A stretch of 64,000 nt of DNA from Spirosoma sordidisoli (GCF_004138325.1 NZ_SBLB01000001.1:1931855-1995854); one strand, 5' to 3'; counted from the stretch's first letter, positions 43,098 to 54,200 are shown. Program-made: numbers and translations. The notes: generated from the sequence alone by a model not told the origin.

Positions 43098-46000
43098 TTA
43101 TCTGACTTTTCGGATCACGACCGGTACGCATTTCGGCGCCGGGCATTCGCAGACCACCGGATCGAGCGTAACGGTAACGTCCGTTACACAGGTGCCACCC
43201 GCGCTGAACAGTCGAACGGTATAGGTTTGCCGCTGGGTCGGGTTCGCAATACCGGTGAAGCTCACCGCTCCGCTAACAACCAGCTTGTTGCTGGCCGCGC
43301 CGTAGACGGGTCCGCTCCCATATGAGCTGCCCGGTACGATGTCGGCACGCTCTACGTTCTGCAGGGTCGTGAAGTCAAACCGCGCATCGCTGTTCGGATT
43401 GGCACCGGTACAGGTAGCGGCAGTCACCGTCGGAGCCACATCGAACGTGGGGGCACTGTTGACGGTAATCGTAGTAGCAATGGTCGATGAACAGCCCGTC
43501 GAGAACGTACACGTAGCCGAGTAGGTCGTCGTTACCAGCGGCTCGATCGATAGCGATGCCGTATTGTCGCCAGTTGACCAGAGGATGCTGCCGCCTTCGC
43601 AACCGCCCACTACCAGATTGGTTGACGTACCGGCGCAGATCGTTGCCGAATCTATGGTCAGTTGCGGACTGGCGTTAACCGTTACCGTAGCGCTGGTCAC
43701 GTCTGAGCAACCGGCTTGGTTCGTTACGGTTACCGAGTAAACTCCGGTGCTGGTGACCGAAATAGCCGCCGTTACCTCGTTTGTCGACCATCGGTAGGTT
43801 GCTCCCCCACTGGCAGTCAGCGTTGAACTCTGACCCGAGCAGATGGTAGCGTTGCTTACCGTAATGCTGGCGACCGGGTTGGCGTTCACCACTACCGTGC
43901 CGCTGCCCATCGCCGTACAGCCCTCGGCCGAGATGGCCGTTACGCTGTAGACCGTCGAGGAGCTGGCCGCGCTCAGGCTCGTCGCTAGGGTGGCCGTGTT
44001 GCCACTGGCGCCACCGACCTGAGTCAGACCTGGTGAGAAGACGTAGCTGGCGTAACCTGGTGTCGCCGTCAGACTGGCTGTAGCACCAGCGCAGACCGTC
44101 GTGCTGCTCAGGGTGATGACGGGGTTCGGGTTCACCGTAATGGCACCGCTGGCCGTAGCCGAACAGCCCGACGTAGAGATGGCCGTCACGGAATAGGTCG
44201 TTGTGCTACCGGCCGCGCTCAGGCTCGTCGCTAGGGTGGCCGTGTTGCCACTGGCGCCACCGATCTGGGTCAGACCCGGCGAGAAAACGTAGCTAGCGTA
44301 ACCTGGCGTCGCCGTCAGGCTGGCCGTCGTGCCGGCGCAGACCGTCGTGCTGCTGAGGGTAATGACGGGGTTGCTGTTGACCACCACCGTACCACTGCCC
44401 ACTGCCGTACAGCCCTCAGCCGAGATAGCCGTTACGCTGTAGACCGTCGAGGAGTTAGCCGCGCTCAGGCTCGTAGCGATTGTAGCCGTGTTGCCACCGG
44501 CGCCACCGACCTGGGTCAGACCCGGTGAGAAAACGTAGCTGGCATAGCCCGGTGTCGCCGTCAGGCTGGCTGTCGTGCCGGCGCAGACCGTCGTGCTGCT
44601 GAGGGTAATGACGGGGTTCGGATTCACCGTAATGGCACCGCTGGCCGTAGCCGAACAGCCCGACGTAGAGATGGCCGTCACGGAATAGGTCGTTGTGCTA
44701 CCGGCCGCACTCAGGCTCGTAGCCAGGGTTGCCGTATTACCCGATGCACCGCCCACCTGAGTCAGACCCGGCGAGAACACGTAGCTGGCATAGCCCGGTG
44801 TTGCCGTCAGGCTGGCCGTAGCACCAGCGCAGACCGTCGTACTGCTCAGAGTAACTACCGGGTTCGGATTCACCGTAATGGTTGTCGATGTGCTGGCGGT
44901 ACAAGTGCCGTAGGTGTTCGACGTACAGGTGAACGAATAAGCCGTTGTCGATGTCGGCGATACCGTTATGCTGGCCGCGCTGGACCCCGTGCTCCACAAA
45001 ATTGTACCGGTACCGCAGCCGGTAGCCGTCAGGCTGGTGCTGCCGCCCACGCAGATAGCCGTAGCCGAAGCCACCGCACTCAGGTTCGGCAGGATACCAT
45101 CTTCGATAACGAGCGGTACGCAACCACTGGCCGGACAGTCGACATTAGCCGTTGTGGTGAAGCTGTAACTACCCGCCTGCGTAATGGTGAAGCTGTTTCC
45201 CGAAGCTACCGGAGCCGGACTGGCATTTCGGTACCATTGTACATTGGTGTACCCGACGGGCAGGCTCGCGACGTACGACTCGCCCGGGCACATCTTGACC
45301 GGTACAGTCACCCCCGCGCGGCTTACGTTGTTGCGCGTGCTGATTTCGGCATCGGCGGTCGTGACATAAGCCGTATTATAGACAATACCTTCGGCGTTTG
45401 TTTTCACCGTCAGGTTAATGCTCGACGTAGCGCCGGCCAGCATGGTCCCCAGCGACCAGGTCAGTACCGTCTGCGACGAGGGTGTGGTGCTGACCGTAGC
45501 CGCTGGTGAGGATGAGACGTAGAGTACACCGGCGTCGAGGGTGTCTTTTACAACGACGTTGGTAGCCACGCCGTCGGGGCTGATGTTGTCGACCCGGATG
45601 GTGAAGCCAGCGTTACTACCCAGCGTTACGCTCGTTACGGTGGCCGTTTTTGTCAGGCTCAGATCCGGAGCACCAGCGGCCAGTCCAATATCGTACGAGT
45701 CGTTGGGCGAGTTGGTACCGCCGGTGGCGGCAAATACCACGATCTGGTTACCGATGACCTGCGCATCGCTGTCGCCACTGGTATCGCCCTGGTTCCGTTT
45801 CGTCAGCGAAAAGCCCGCTGGCAGATCGGTTGTAGCCACCCGAATTTCATAGGCCGTATTAGGCTTGAGTCCTCCCGTCACAACGGCGTCGTCGAAGGTG
45901 TACTGTCCATTGGCGTCGGAGGTCGTCTGACCGCGCTGGATTCCCTGCTGATAGAGCCGGAGTTTTACGTTACCGATCCCCACTTCGCCATCGTCCTGAC

Positions 46001-46208
46001 GACCGTTTCGGTTGTAATCGTGAAAAACGCGGTTGCCGAGTGCCAGCGCTTTGGGTGCGTTTCGGGCACCCGGAGGCCGATTGCCAGGGGGTGAATCATC
46101 AGGTGCAAAAGCCCCCGCTGTCTGCGCTACCAGGATCAGTAGCCACAGCCCCGCCACCCGCACTAGTCGTTCTGTCAGCAGGGAGCTAAAACTGGATAAC
46201 TGTTTCAT
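43098..46208 (-). CDS. Secreted SdrD_B/DUF11/Ig-repeat adhesin
   Basis: 1036 residues. Signal peptide about 1-33 (LWLLILVAQTAGAFA). One SdrD_B-like domain (about 55-165; LGNRVFHDYNRNGRQDDGEV with a Ca-binding-like DxNxN pattern), one DUF11 domain (about 185-305; LSLTKTATVTSVTLG), a Cys-containing linker, then Ig/PKD-like repeats. Four are nearly identical 81-residue units (449-772), alternating in two types. Two more divergent repeats and a final domain follow, and the tail reads CECPAPKCVPVVIRKVR. No type IX CTD of the classical form was recognised. It is probably a surface or matrix protein. Paralogous with the next gene. Confidence 0.85.
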   Translation of the reverse strand: MKQLSSFSSLLTERLVRVAGLWLLILVAQTAGAFAPDDSPPGNRPPGARNAPKALALGNRVFHDYNRNGRQDDGEVGIGNVKLRLYQQGIQRGQTTSDANGQYTFDDAVVTGGLKPNTAYEIRVATTDLPAGFSLTKRNQGDTSGDSDAQVIGNQIVVFAATGGTNSPNDSYDIGLAAGAPDLSLTKTATVTSVTLGSNAGFTIRVDNISPDGVATNVVVKDTLDAGVLYVSSSPAATVSTTPSSQTVLTWSLGTMLAGATSSINLTVKTNAEGIVYNTAYVTTADAEISTRNNVSRAGVTVPVKMCPGESYVASLPVGYTNVQWYRNASPAPVASGNSFTITQAGSYSFTTTANVDCPASGCVPLVIEDGILPNLSAVASATAICVGGSTSLTATGCGTGTILWSTGSSAASITVSPTSTTAYSFTCTSNTYGTCTASTSTTITVNPNPVVTLSSTTVCAGATASLTATPGYASYVFSPGLTQVGGASGNTATLATSLSAAGSTTTYSVTAISTSGCSATASGAITVNPNPVITLSSTTVCAGTTASLTATPGYASYVFSPGLTQVGGAGGNTATIATSLSAANSSTVYSVTAISAEGCTAVGSGTVVVNSNPVITLSSTTVCAGTTASLTATPGYASYVFSPGLTQIGGASGNTATLATSLSAAGSTTTYSVTAISTSGCSATASGAITVNPNPVITLSSTTVCAGATASLTATPGYASYVFSPGLTQVGGASGNTATLATSLSAASSSTVYSVTAISAEGCTAMGSGTVVVNANPVASITVSNATICSGQSSTLTASGGATYRWSTNEVTAAISVTSTGVYSVTVTNQAGCSDVTSATVTVNASPQLTIDSATICAGTSTNLVVGGCEGGSILWSTGDNTASLSIEPLVTTTYSATCTFSTGCSSTIATTITVNSAPTFDVAPTVTAATCTGANPNSDARFDFTTLQNVERADIVPGSSYGSGPVYGAASNKLVVSGAVSFTGIANPTQRQTYTVRLFSAGGTCVTDVTVTLDPVVCECPAPKCVPVVIRKVR
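43893..44864 (-). repeat. Four 243-bp tandem repeats inside the adhesin gene
   Basis: Each unit encodes 81 residues from NPVITLSSTTVCAG to the next. Units 1 and 3 end in the GCSATASGAITVN type, units 2 and 4 in the GCTAxGSGTVVVN type, so a two-unit (486-bp) block seems to have been duplicated. High DNA identity makes this a recombination-prone region. Confidence 0.85.
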
Positions 46209-46289
46209 AGAGGATTGTTTGTCAAGCTGTTTTATTTAGTTAAGTAATCGGTGTTGACGGTTAGCAGGTATTGAATACGTACAGGGTTT

Positions 46290-49200
46290 TTAGCGCTTTT
46301 GCAGACTTACTTTCGGACATAACAGCGGTTCGCAGGTCGAGCAGGAAGCCACAGGGTTTGTTGTTTGTGTAGTCTGGCAGGTTGGTACGTCAAGATCACG
46401 GATAACGAGGGTGTAGGTGGTCGAGCCATCCGCTTTGAACGTAGTGGGCGTGCCGACAGTCACCGACTGACCGTAGGTTGTTCCGCCGGGGTTCAGCACC
46501 GTGCCGTTCAGCAATACCTCGAACCGGTTCGACGGGCCGCGCACGCCGGGCAGCGCCCGTACACCCAGGGTATAATAATCGTCGGCGGCCGTTGAGTTGG
46601 TGTTGTTACTGGCACAGCTTCCCTGCACCAGCGTGGCTGACGTCAACGTCTGGCTAACAGTCGTTGTGGCCGAGGCCGTACAGCCGTTCGGGGCCGTAGC
46701 CGTTACGGTATAGGTGCCAATCTGGCTAACCGTAGCACTGGCGCCTGATGTACTCACCAAACCCGGTCCGGCAAACACGTAGCTCAGCCCGCCGGTCGTG
46801 CTGCTGGCGGTGAGCGTCACCGTAGCCGCCGTGCAGCTGAGCGGTCGGTTACTGGTCAGACTAAGCGACTGGGGCGCAGTCGTATTGAGGGTAACCACCG
46901 CCGTAGCCGAACTGGTACTGGCACAGCCATTGGCGGTAACGGTCAGTGTATACGTACCGGGTGTACTGGTCGTGAAACTTTGTGCCGCGGAGGTGAAGGC
47001 AAGTGGGCCGGTCCAGCTGTAGGTCGACCCGGTCAGGCTTGAGCTACCCGTTACGGTAGCCGTAGCCACGCAGGTAATCGTCCCCCCCGTAGCGGTTGGC
47101 ACCGGCACTGGCCTAACCGTCACGGTACCGGTGGTCGTAGCCGTACAGCCATTGGCATTGGCCGCGGTTACCGTATAAGTCGTTGTGCCGCTTGGCGTGA
47201 CCGTGAAGCTACCCGTCGCACTTGTCAGGCCACCCGGCGTCAGCGTGTAGCTGGTACCGCCCGTAGCCGTCAGGGTGGCCGTCTGGCCAGCGCAGATGCT
47301 GGTGCTGCTCAGCGTGGGCGTCGGCAACTGGTTGACCGTCACGACGCCGGTAGCTCTGGCGGTACAGCTGCTGGCGTTCGTAGCAACGACCGTGTAAGTC
47401 GTCGTGCCACTGGGTGTGACCGTAAAGCTACCGCTAGCGCTGACCGTTCCCGTATTGACCAGCGTGTAGCTGGTGCCGCCTGTAGCCGTCAGGACAGCGG
47501 AACGCCCGACGCAGATGCTGGTGCTGTTCAGTGATGGCGTCGGTAACTGATTGACCGTGACCGTACCAGAGGTCGTGGATGTGCAGCCGCTGGCGTTGGC
47601 TGCGGTTACCGTATAAGTGGTCGTACCGCTTGGCGTGACGGTGAAGCTGCCCGTCGCACTCGTCAAGCTGCCCGGCGTCAGCGTGTAGCTGGTGCCGCCT
47701 GTAGCCGTCAGGACAGCGGAACGCCCGACGCATATTGATGTCGATGAAAGGGTTACGGCGGGATTCGGGTTAATCGTTACCTGAATTAGCTGCGAGGGCC
47801 GGCACCCATCAGCCGCAGGGGCAGGATTCAGAATAGCATAGACATAATAGGTAATGGCCGTCGTACCCGTATTGGCCGGGAAGGCTACGTTCCCGATACC
47901 GGCCGTACCGCTGGCGGGCGTCGCGGTTCCGAGCGACGTCCCCCCCGAATACATGGCCGTGCCGCTCTGGGGAGCCGTGAAGTAAACGAATTGTATACCG
48001 CTGGTAACTGTAGTCGTGGTCGCCACCGTTAGCGATCGGATGGGTGTACCGGTGCAAACGGCCGTTGTACCCGACGGATTCGTTATGGTTGGACAGTCGA
48101 CAAATCCGAAGTCGAGGGTGTGGTTATTTTCGCCGTAGTCGCCCGTGGTGAAGCTGACAACCGCATTGTTCCCACTTCGTACGGCGTCATTATCAATCGA
48201 CGGATCGGAACCGGAACCACTGGGTGCCGGCAGGTAACCCGACCCCGAAAGAGCGGTCTGACTCAGCGGAACCCGCAGTTCATAGGCCGTGTTAGGCAGT
48301 AAGCCACCCGATACGTTGGTACTGTTGAAATAATATTCGCCATTGGCATCTGTGGTGGTCGATGCCACCTGCGTACCGTTCAGATACAGCTGCACGGTTA
48401 TGGTGGCCAGGGGCGACAGGCCGTTATCCTGCGTACCGTTGGCGCCCGTTGCTACCCCGTCGTACCAGACGCGGTTGCCAATTTCGATCGGAGCCGGACT
48501 ACAGGTCAGTTCCAGATCGCCCAAGCCGTTTGCTTTACCGAAGGTGGCTACGTCGCCACTGGCATAGACCTGCACGCTGGTTGACGGACTACCGGTACCC
48601 GTCGCATTTCGGAACCGCCGGATACCCCCCGCATCAATCTGGTCGGTCGGGTCAATTACGATGGACGATACATCACCGGTGCCGGGGAAGACGGCCAGGG
48701 CCCCCTCGCTCATCTCCGCATGGTACGGATCCGTAGCCGAAGGAATAGCAATGGCGTCCTGGTAATAGTATTCGCCCCCGCCAAAACCCTGTCCGTTGGT
48801 GGCACCAGCCGTAGCCGTTCCGTTACAGACCCGGCCCGCTCGCTCGATAGTCCACTGGTTGATGGCCGGATCGCATTTGCCCGCCCGCAGAATGTCGCCC
48901 GGCGCGATGGCCCGGTATAACGTAGTCGTGTTGGACGTGTTGGTACCGTAGTTATTATTTCCGTACTGATCGCCCAGGCGGTCGCGCAGGCTCAGGATCA
49001 TGGAGCCATCGACGTCGAATTCAATACCCGTCAGCATCGGCTGAGGATAGCTGCAGTTGGGCAGGTCAGCGCGCGCAAACCGGTTAGGTACGCTGCCGGT
49101 AGCTGGAGGAGCGCTAATCCAGGGTAACCAGTATTCAGCCCGGTCAACTCCCGACCGGTCGTTGTTGGTGGCTCCTTTCTTATAGGTTAGCGGAAACGAC

Positions 49201-50465
49201 AGTACCTGGGTGAAGCTGTTATTGGTCGGGTTGAACTCATACACGTACGCCTTCATGTTAGTCGTATCGCGGGTGATCAGGTTTCCCGTTGTCGAACCGG
49301 CTCCGAAGTTGATGGTTGTGGAGGTAGGCACGCCCTCGTTGGTCGTAACCCCGCCAACGTACACCCGATCCCGGTACACTTTAAGCGCAAACGGCCTGAA
49401 AACACTCCCCGTCCGCTGCGAAGGTACCGGCAGCGTGTAGCTCGTTGGCGTACCGGCGGTTGGGGTCGCGCTGGTCGGGTTGGTAATTGGGATTTTGTAC
49501 AGCGACCGGTCGGCCAGGTTTACGGCATATAGTGTGGTGCCATCTTCCGAAAGCTCTATATCGCCCAGGCCAGCTTTACCCACCTGATCGTATACGGACG
49601 GGTCGTGATTACCCGTGGTTATGTTGGCCGGTAACCCCCGGTCGGTGTTGGAGGCAACGGTACCGGCACTGAGGGTCGTAAACACACTCGACACCAGCGT
49701 ACCGCTCACCACCCGGGTCAGATAGATGGCGCCTGCCCCTCCGGGCCCCAGACCCGCGTGTCGTTTCACAAACGCACTGGAGTAAAGCTGGTTGGCAGCC
49801 CGCTGATACGCCAGCCCGTATACGGTACCGATCTGCTGGTTCAGCGCCAGGGCCGTTTCGGTAGGCGAGTTACCGGTACTGCTATACGGCAGCGAAACCA
49901 GCACCCCCTGCGTACCGGCGTTTCCGGTAGTAGTGAGCGAATTTCCGTTCACATAGCAGGGCACCAGATAGTTGGGATTGGCCTGGCAATAGTCGGCCGG
50001 GTGGTTGATACCCAGACTGATCGTTGCCGAGACGGGTAGCGTAGTGGTGTTGACAAACTGAACGGTGGTGCCGCTCTGCGTACCCCGTTGCCCCGGAAAA
50101 TAGCCACTGGGCAGGTTGGCAAACTGAACCCGGTAGGGCCCGACCACGGAAGGCGTAATGCTGTACTGCCCCTGCGTAGCGGTTGTTGAACTGGTAACCG
50201 CCGTTCCGGCAATAGCTCCCGTAGCGGTATATACGGTCACCGTTACGCCCCCTACTCCAATCTCTCCCGTCAGCGTCGATACGGCGGTGTACTGACGGGT
50301 GCCACTTTCGTTAAAGTCCCGGTAAACAACCCCCGATATCTGCGCGTTAGCCTGACCGGCTACCAGCAGGCTGATCAGACCGATAAACAGACCGAAGCCA
50401 CGCCCGGAAGCCGTCTTAAAAAATTGACTATATCGAAGGTAAGTGGCGTAGAATTTTACTTCCAT
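46290..50465 (-). CDS. Giant secreted SdrD_B/Ig-repeat adhesin
   Basis: 1391 residues from ATG 50465 (MEVKFYATYLRYSQFFKTAS), chosen because the signal peptide (FGLFIGLISLLVAGQANAQ) follows it; a longer frame to 50570 adds 35 unlikely residues. Domain order: N-terminal SdrD_B-like domain (SGVVYRDFNESGTRQY), a 350-residue propeller-like region (YGLAYQRAANQLYSSAF, GLGDIELSEDGTTLYAV), a second SdrD_B domain (IEIGNRVWYDG), three 73-residue Ig-like repeats (TSICVGRSAVLTATGGTSYT) and further Ig-like repeats. The tail is CSTCEPLLCPKVSLQKR, resembling that of the neighbouring adhesin. Very rich in Thr/Ser/Gly. Likely surface attachment or matrix protein. Confidence 0.85.
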   Translation of the reverse strand: MEVKFYATYLRYSQFFKTASGRGFGLFIGLISLLVAGQANAQISGVVYRDFNESGTRQYTAVSTLTGEIGVGGVTVTVYTATGAIAGTAVTSSTTATQGQYSITPSVVGPYRVQFANLPSGYFPGQRGTQSGTTVQFVNTTTLPVSATISLGINHPADYCQANPNYLVPCYVNGNSLTTTGNAGTQGVLVSLPYSSTGNSPTETALALNQQIGTVYGLAYQRAANQLYSSAFVKRHAGLGPGGAGAIYLTRVVSGTLVSSVFTTLSAGTVASNTDRGLPANITTGNHDPSVYDQVGKAGLGDIELSEDGTTLYAVNLADRSLYKIPITNPTSATPTAGTPTSYTLPVPSQRTGSVFRPFALKVYRDRVYVGGVTTNEGVPTSTTINFGAGSTTGNLITRDTTNMKAYVYEFNPTNNSFTQVLSFPLTYKKGATNNDRSGVDRAEYWLPWISAPPATGSVPNRFARADLPNCSYPQPMLTGIEFDVDGSMILSLRDRLGDQYGNNNYGTNTSNTTTLYRAIAPGDILRAGKCDPAINQWTIERAGRVCNGTATAGATNGQGFGGGEYYYQDAIAIPSATDPYHAEMSEGALAVFPGTGDVSSIVIDPTDQIDAGGIRRFRNATGTGSPSTSVQVYASGDVATFGKANGLGDLELTCSPAPIEIGNRVWYDGVATGANGTQDNGLSPLATITVQLYLNGTQVASTTTDANGEYYFNSTNVSGGLLPNTAYELRVPLSQTALSGSGYLPAPSGSGSDPSIDNDAVRSGNNAVVSFTTGDYGENNHTLDFGFVDCPTITNPSGTTAVCTGTPIRSLTVATTTTVTSGIQFVYFTAPQSGTAMYSGGTSLGTATPASGTAGIGNVAFPANTGTTAITYYVYAILNPAPAADGCRPSQLIQVTINPNPAVTLSSTSICVGRSAVLTATGGTSYTLTPGSLTSATGSFTVTPSGTTTYTVTAANASGCTSTTSGTVTVNQLPTPSLNSTSICVGRSAVLTATGGTSYTLVNTGTVSASGSFTVTPSGTTTYTVVATNASSCTARATGVVTVNQLPTPTLSSTSICAGQTATLTATGGTSYTLTPGGLTSATGSFTVTPSGTTTYTVTAANANGCTATTTGTVTVRPVPVPTATGGTITCVATATVTGSSSLTGSTYSWTGPLAFTSAAQSFTTSTPGTYTLTVTANGCASTSSATAVVTLNTTAPQSLSLTSNRPLSCTAATVTLTASSTTGGLSYVFAGPGLVSTSGASATVSQIGTYTVTATAPNGCTASATTTVSQTLTSATLVQGSCASNNTNSTAADDYYTLGVRALPGVRGPSNRFEVLLNGTVLNPGGTTYGQSVTVGTPTTFKADGSTTYTLVIRDLDVPTCQTTQTTNPVASCSTCEPLLCPKVSLQKR
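47113..47769 (-). repeat. Three 219-bp tandem repeats inside the giant adhesin gene
   Basis: The period of 219 bp is read from GTAGCCGTC at 47263, 47482 and 47701. Units differ at a few codons (SICVGRS versus SICAGQT). Recombination could change copy number. Confidence 0.8.
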
Positions 50466-51087
50466 ACACAGTAACTCTTTGTATACATCTGTATCATATT
50501 GTATAGCTGATAAATCAGATGTAGACAGGCTTTTTTTATAGGATAAAGTACAAGTGCAGGACTCTGTCAATCAAATAAGGTGCCAGTTTTCAGAATTAAT
50601 AAACTTTAATATCCTTTTAACAATATAATTGTACACGTTTATAGCCAAACAGGAACCCTGTTTCGAAATAGGCCTACTAGTATATACATCACCTATTGAG
50701 TATACTATCTTTTGACTTACTCCTTAAATTATCTGATTTATAGTTCATTACGTATATAGTGTCATATGCCGGTTTCGGGGCGCTCCGTGCCGTATACATT
50801 TTGTAGTAATCGGGCCAAACAATTTATCCGATTTCGGGTCTATACATGAATCGAATCGACCAGGTGGCCCCGCGCTCCGGAACCAGCAGCCAGTCTTGTC
50901 CAACCGGAACCTGGCCTTTTTACGGACGGGCCAGTTCATCAAATACTATACCAGATTTGGCAGGAACACATAGAATTTAGAACCTACAGACTGACTGGAT
51001 TTAACCGTATGATAAGGTTCGTTTAGACCTCTTATCACAATTCGGTTGTTTTCGCGAAACGACCGTTGGAGATTAGGTATTGATTTG
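50466..51087. other. AT-rich gap upstream of the giant adhesin
   Basis: Divergent promoter region. On the minus strand TTGACA...TACTTTAT (about 50540-50572) is a weak promoter candidate for the adhesin. A 64-codon frame at 50748-50942 lacks coding character. Confidence 0.35.
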
Positions 51088-51095
51088 TATATTTG
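51088..51095 (+). promoter_or_regulatory. Promoter upstream of small ORF and SNF2 helicase
   Basis: Perfect -7 box TATATTTG, with TTG at 51066-51068, 19 nt upstream. Predicted start of transcription about 51101. Confidence 0.6.
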
Positions 51096-51108
51096 AAACC
51101 GTCGCATT

Positions 51109-51249
51109 ATGAATTTTATGCATAATAAGCTATTATACAGCCTATTGTGCTCTCTTTTTGCGACTCAGCAAACTACCCCACCGGGTTCTACCATAGTCCG
51201 TTCACCTTCCTGCCGTCTGGCGTCGATCCAACCAATCGACTACCGATAG
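51109..51249 (+). CDS. Small ORF (46 residues) before the helicase gene
   Basis: ATG at 51109 encodes MNFMHNKLLYSLLCSLFATQ at the start, signal-peptide-like, and ends at TAG 51247-51249, 12 bp before the helicase ATG. It begins about 8 nt after the predicted transcription start of a perfect promoter. It may be a small secreted peptide or a leader ORF. No family recognised; coding status uncertain. Confidence 0.35.
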   Translation: MNFMHNKLLYSLLCSLFATQQTTPPGSTIVRSPSCRLASIQPIDYR

Positions 51250-51261
51250 CTATGTCGTCGC

Positions 51262-54200
51262 ATGAGAGTCTCGCCTACGCAACCATTCCAAATCGTTTAT
51301 TCCCTGCTGGACCATGAGTTTCTGGGTTACCTCATCGAAGCCTTTGTGGTACAGCGGAATAGCAAGGGAGAGTTAACCCTGCAGAACCAGACGCTCTCGA
51401 CACAAAATGTGGGCGAGTTTGCGCAGGGACTCGATGAGCGGGATTTTGAACTGGTTAAACTGATCGACAGTATTCAGCAGGACACGATCGTTAAGAAGTT
51501 TAATACCCGCAAGCTGCCCGCCGTCGATTTTTTCCTGAAGATTTACGACCCGCAGAAAGGCGACAAGCTGGTTCAGGAAGCGATATGCCAGTACCTTGAG
51601 AATCTGAAGGCCCAGATCATGGCCCTGATGCCCGGCAAGCCGTTCTATATCATGGGCAATGATGGCAATCCGGCCTGGTCGGTAATCGAGTGGATGCCCG
51701 AACCCGCCAGAGTCAACTTCCACTTCGACCGCAACGCCGAATCGACCCATTATTTCCCGATTATCCGCTACCCTACCGGCCAGGTATCCGAAACCGGCCG
51801 CCCCCTGACCGACCGTGTGGAGTTTCAGTTCAAGGATGCGCTCATGATCTGCGACGAACCGGCCTACATGATGGTCGGTAACCGGCTGTACCATTTCGGC
51901 AAAAACGTGGATGGAAAGAAGCTACGGCCGTTCTTCACGAAAAATCATATTATCATTCCCCGCAACATCGAGCAGCAGTACTACGAGCGGTTTGTTACCC
52001 AGCTCATTGCCGGCTACGACGTATATGCCAAAGGGTTCGAAATCAGATCCGAGATACTGGAGCCAAAACCCGTCCTGACCGTCTCAGAAACGGTAACCAG
52101 CGGTCGGACCATACTAGCCGATGGTTCGGTCGATACCGACGAGGAAGCCAGCCAGCGCATCACCTTCGATCTGTCGTTTCAGTACGGCGACTTCATGTTC
52201 CGGTTCGACAGTTTCGGGCCGTCGGCCAACGTCAGCCTGGAAAAACAGGGCGACGACTATATCTTCCATAAAATTCGGCGGGACCAGCGGCTGGAGCGGC
52301 AAAAGCTGAGCTTCCTGCGCGACACCGGCCTCGACCTGCGCCACGGTCGGCTGGCCCTGCCCAAGACCGAAGCCTTCAGCTGGCTGACCGAAACCAACGT
52401 GCGGCTCCAGGAAGCCGGCTTCCAGCTCCGCCAGCACGAACACGACGCCAAGCGGTATTTTCTGGGCTATTCGAGCATCGACGTATCGATCCGCGAAGGC
52501 CGCGACTGGTTCGATATCTACGCCAACGTACGCTTCGGCGAGTTCGAGATTCCGTTTCTGAAGCTGCGAACCCTTATTCTGAACAAAAAACGGGAGTTCA
52601 GCCTGCCCAACGGCGAGGTGGCGGTGATTCCGGAAGCCTGGTTTACCAAATACTCGGAGCTGTTTGGGTTTCTCGAACATCGCATCGATCAGGACACGGA
52701 CCAGCTGGTTTTACAGAAACACCACCTGGCGCTGGTGCAGGAACTGGAACGCGACAACCTGGCCAGTACCGTGATGAGCCGCAAACTCGAACGCCTGCGC
52801 GACTTCGCCGAAATTGAGTCGTTTCCGCTGCCGAAGCAATTCAAAGGGGTGCTGCGCCCGTACCAGCAGGCCGGTTATGACTGGATGAATTTCCTGCGCC
52901 AGTACCGGTTTGGCGGCTGCCTGGCCGACGACATGGGCCTGGGAAAAACGGTCATGACGCTGGCCATGCTGCAGGGCCAGAAAGAGATCGCGCTGGCCGA
53001 AGCCGGCGTTTCGGCCTCGCCCGAAGAGCAGCAGGCCGCCCTGGCAGCCGCCCGGCCCAGCCTGCTGGTGATGCCCACGTCGTTGCTGTACAACTGGGAG
53101 CTGGAAGCCCGCAAATTTACTCCCGATCTCCGGGTCATGATCTATACCGGCACTTACCGCGACAAGAACACGGCCCAGTTTGACCAGTACGACCTGATTC
53201 TGACCTCCTACGGTATTGTCCGGATCGACATCGACCTGCTGAGCCACTACCAGTTTAACTACGTGATCCTGGACGAGTCGCAGGCTATCAAGAATCCGTC
53301 GTCGCACATTACCCGGGCGGTGATGCAGCTGAACACCAAACATCGGCTCATCCTGACGGGTACTCCGCTGGAAAACAGCACTATGGACCTCTGGTCGCAG
53401 ATGTCGTTCATCAACCCGGGCCTGCTGGGCAGCCAGTCGTTCTTCAGAAATGAGTTTCAGGTACCCATCGAGAAACGGCACGACGAAGCGAAGACGGGGC
53501 GGCTCTACGGCCTCATCAAGCCGTTCATGCTTCGGCGCAACAAGGCCCAGGTAGCTACTGACCTGCCCGAAAAGGTAGAGAGTGTGCTGTTCTCGGACAT
53601 GACCCCCGATCAGGAGAGGCAGTACGAAGAAGCCAAGTCCTACTACCGGAACCTGATTCTGGAGCGCATTGAAGAAGACGGCATGGCCCGGTCGCAAATG
53701 ATCGTTTTGCAGGGCCTGACCAAGCTCCGCCAGATTGCCAACCACCCCCGCATGGTCGATGCCGACTACGAAGGCGATTCGGGCAAACTCGACGATATGC
53801 TGATGCGGCTCGAAACGGCCATCGGCGAACGACATAAGGTTCTCGTCTTCAGCCAGTTCATCAAACACCTGAGCGTTGTTCGCCAGTATCTGAAGGAAAA
53901 GAACATCAAATACGCCTACCTCGACGGATCGACTACCGACCGTCAGAGCCAGGTCGAGCTGTTTCAGACCGACGATTCGGTGAGGCTGTTCCTGATCTCG
54001 CTGAAGGCTGGGGGGCTGGGCCATAACCTGACCGCAGCCGACTACGTCTTCATCCTGGACCCCTGGTGGAACCCCGCCATAGAAGCGCAGGCGGTTGACC
54101 GGGCCCACCGGATTGGCCAGCAGAAAACGGTCTTTACGTATAAGTTTATTTCCCGGAATACCGTCGAGGAAAAAATTCTGGCGCTCCAGCGCTCCAAGCA

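Noticed and set aside
50748..50942. 64-residue minus-strand ORF
   Set aside because: Basic, low-information sequence in an AT-rich promoter region.
52711..54108. 465-codon minus-strand ORF
   Set aside because: Antisense to the SNF2 ATPase core, whose motifs are all intact.
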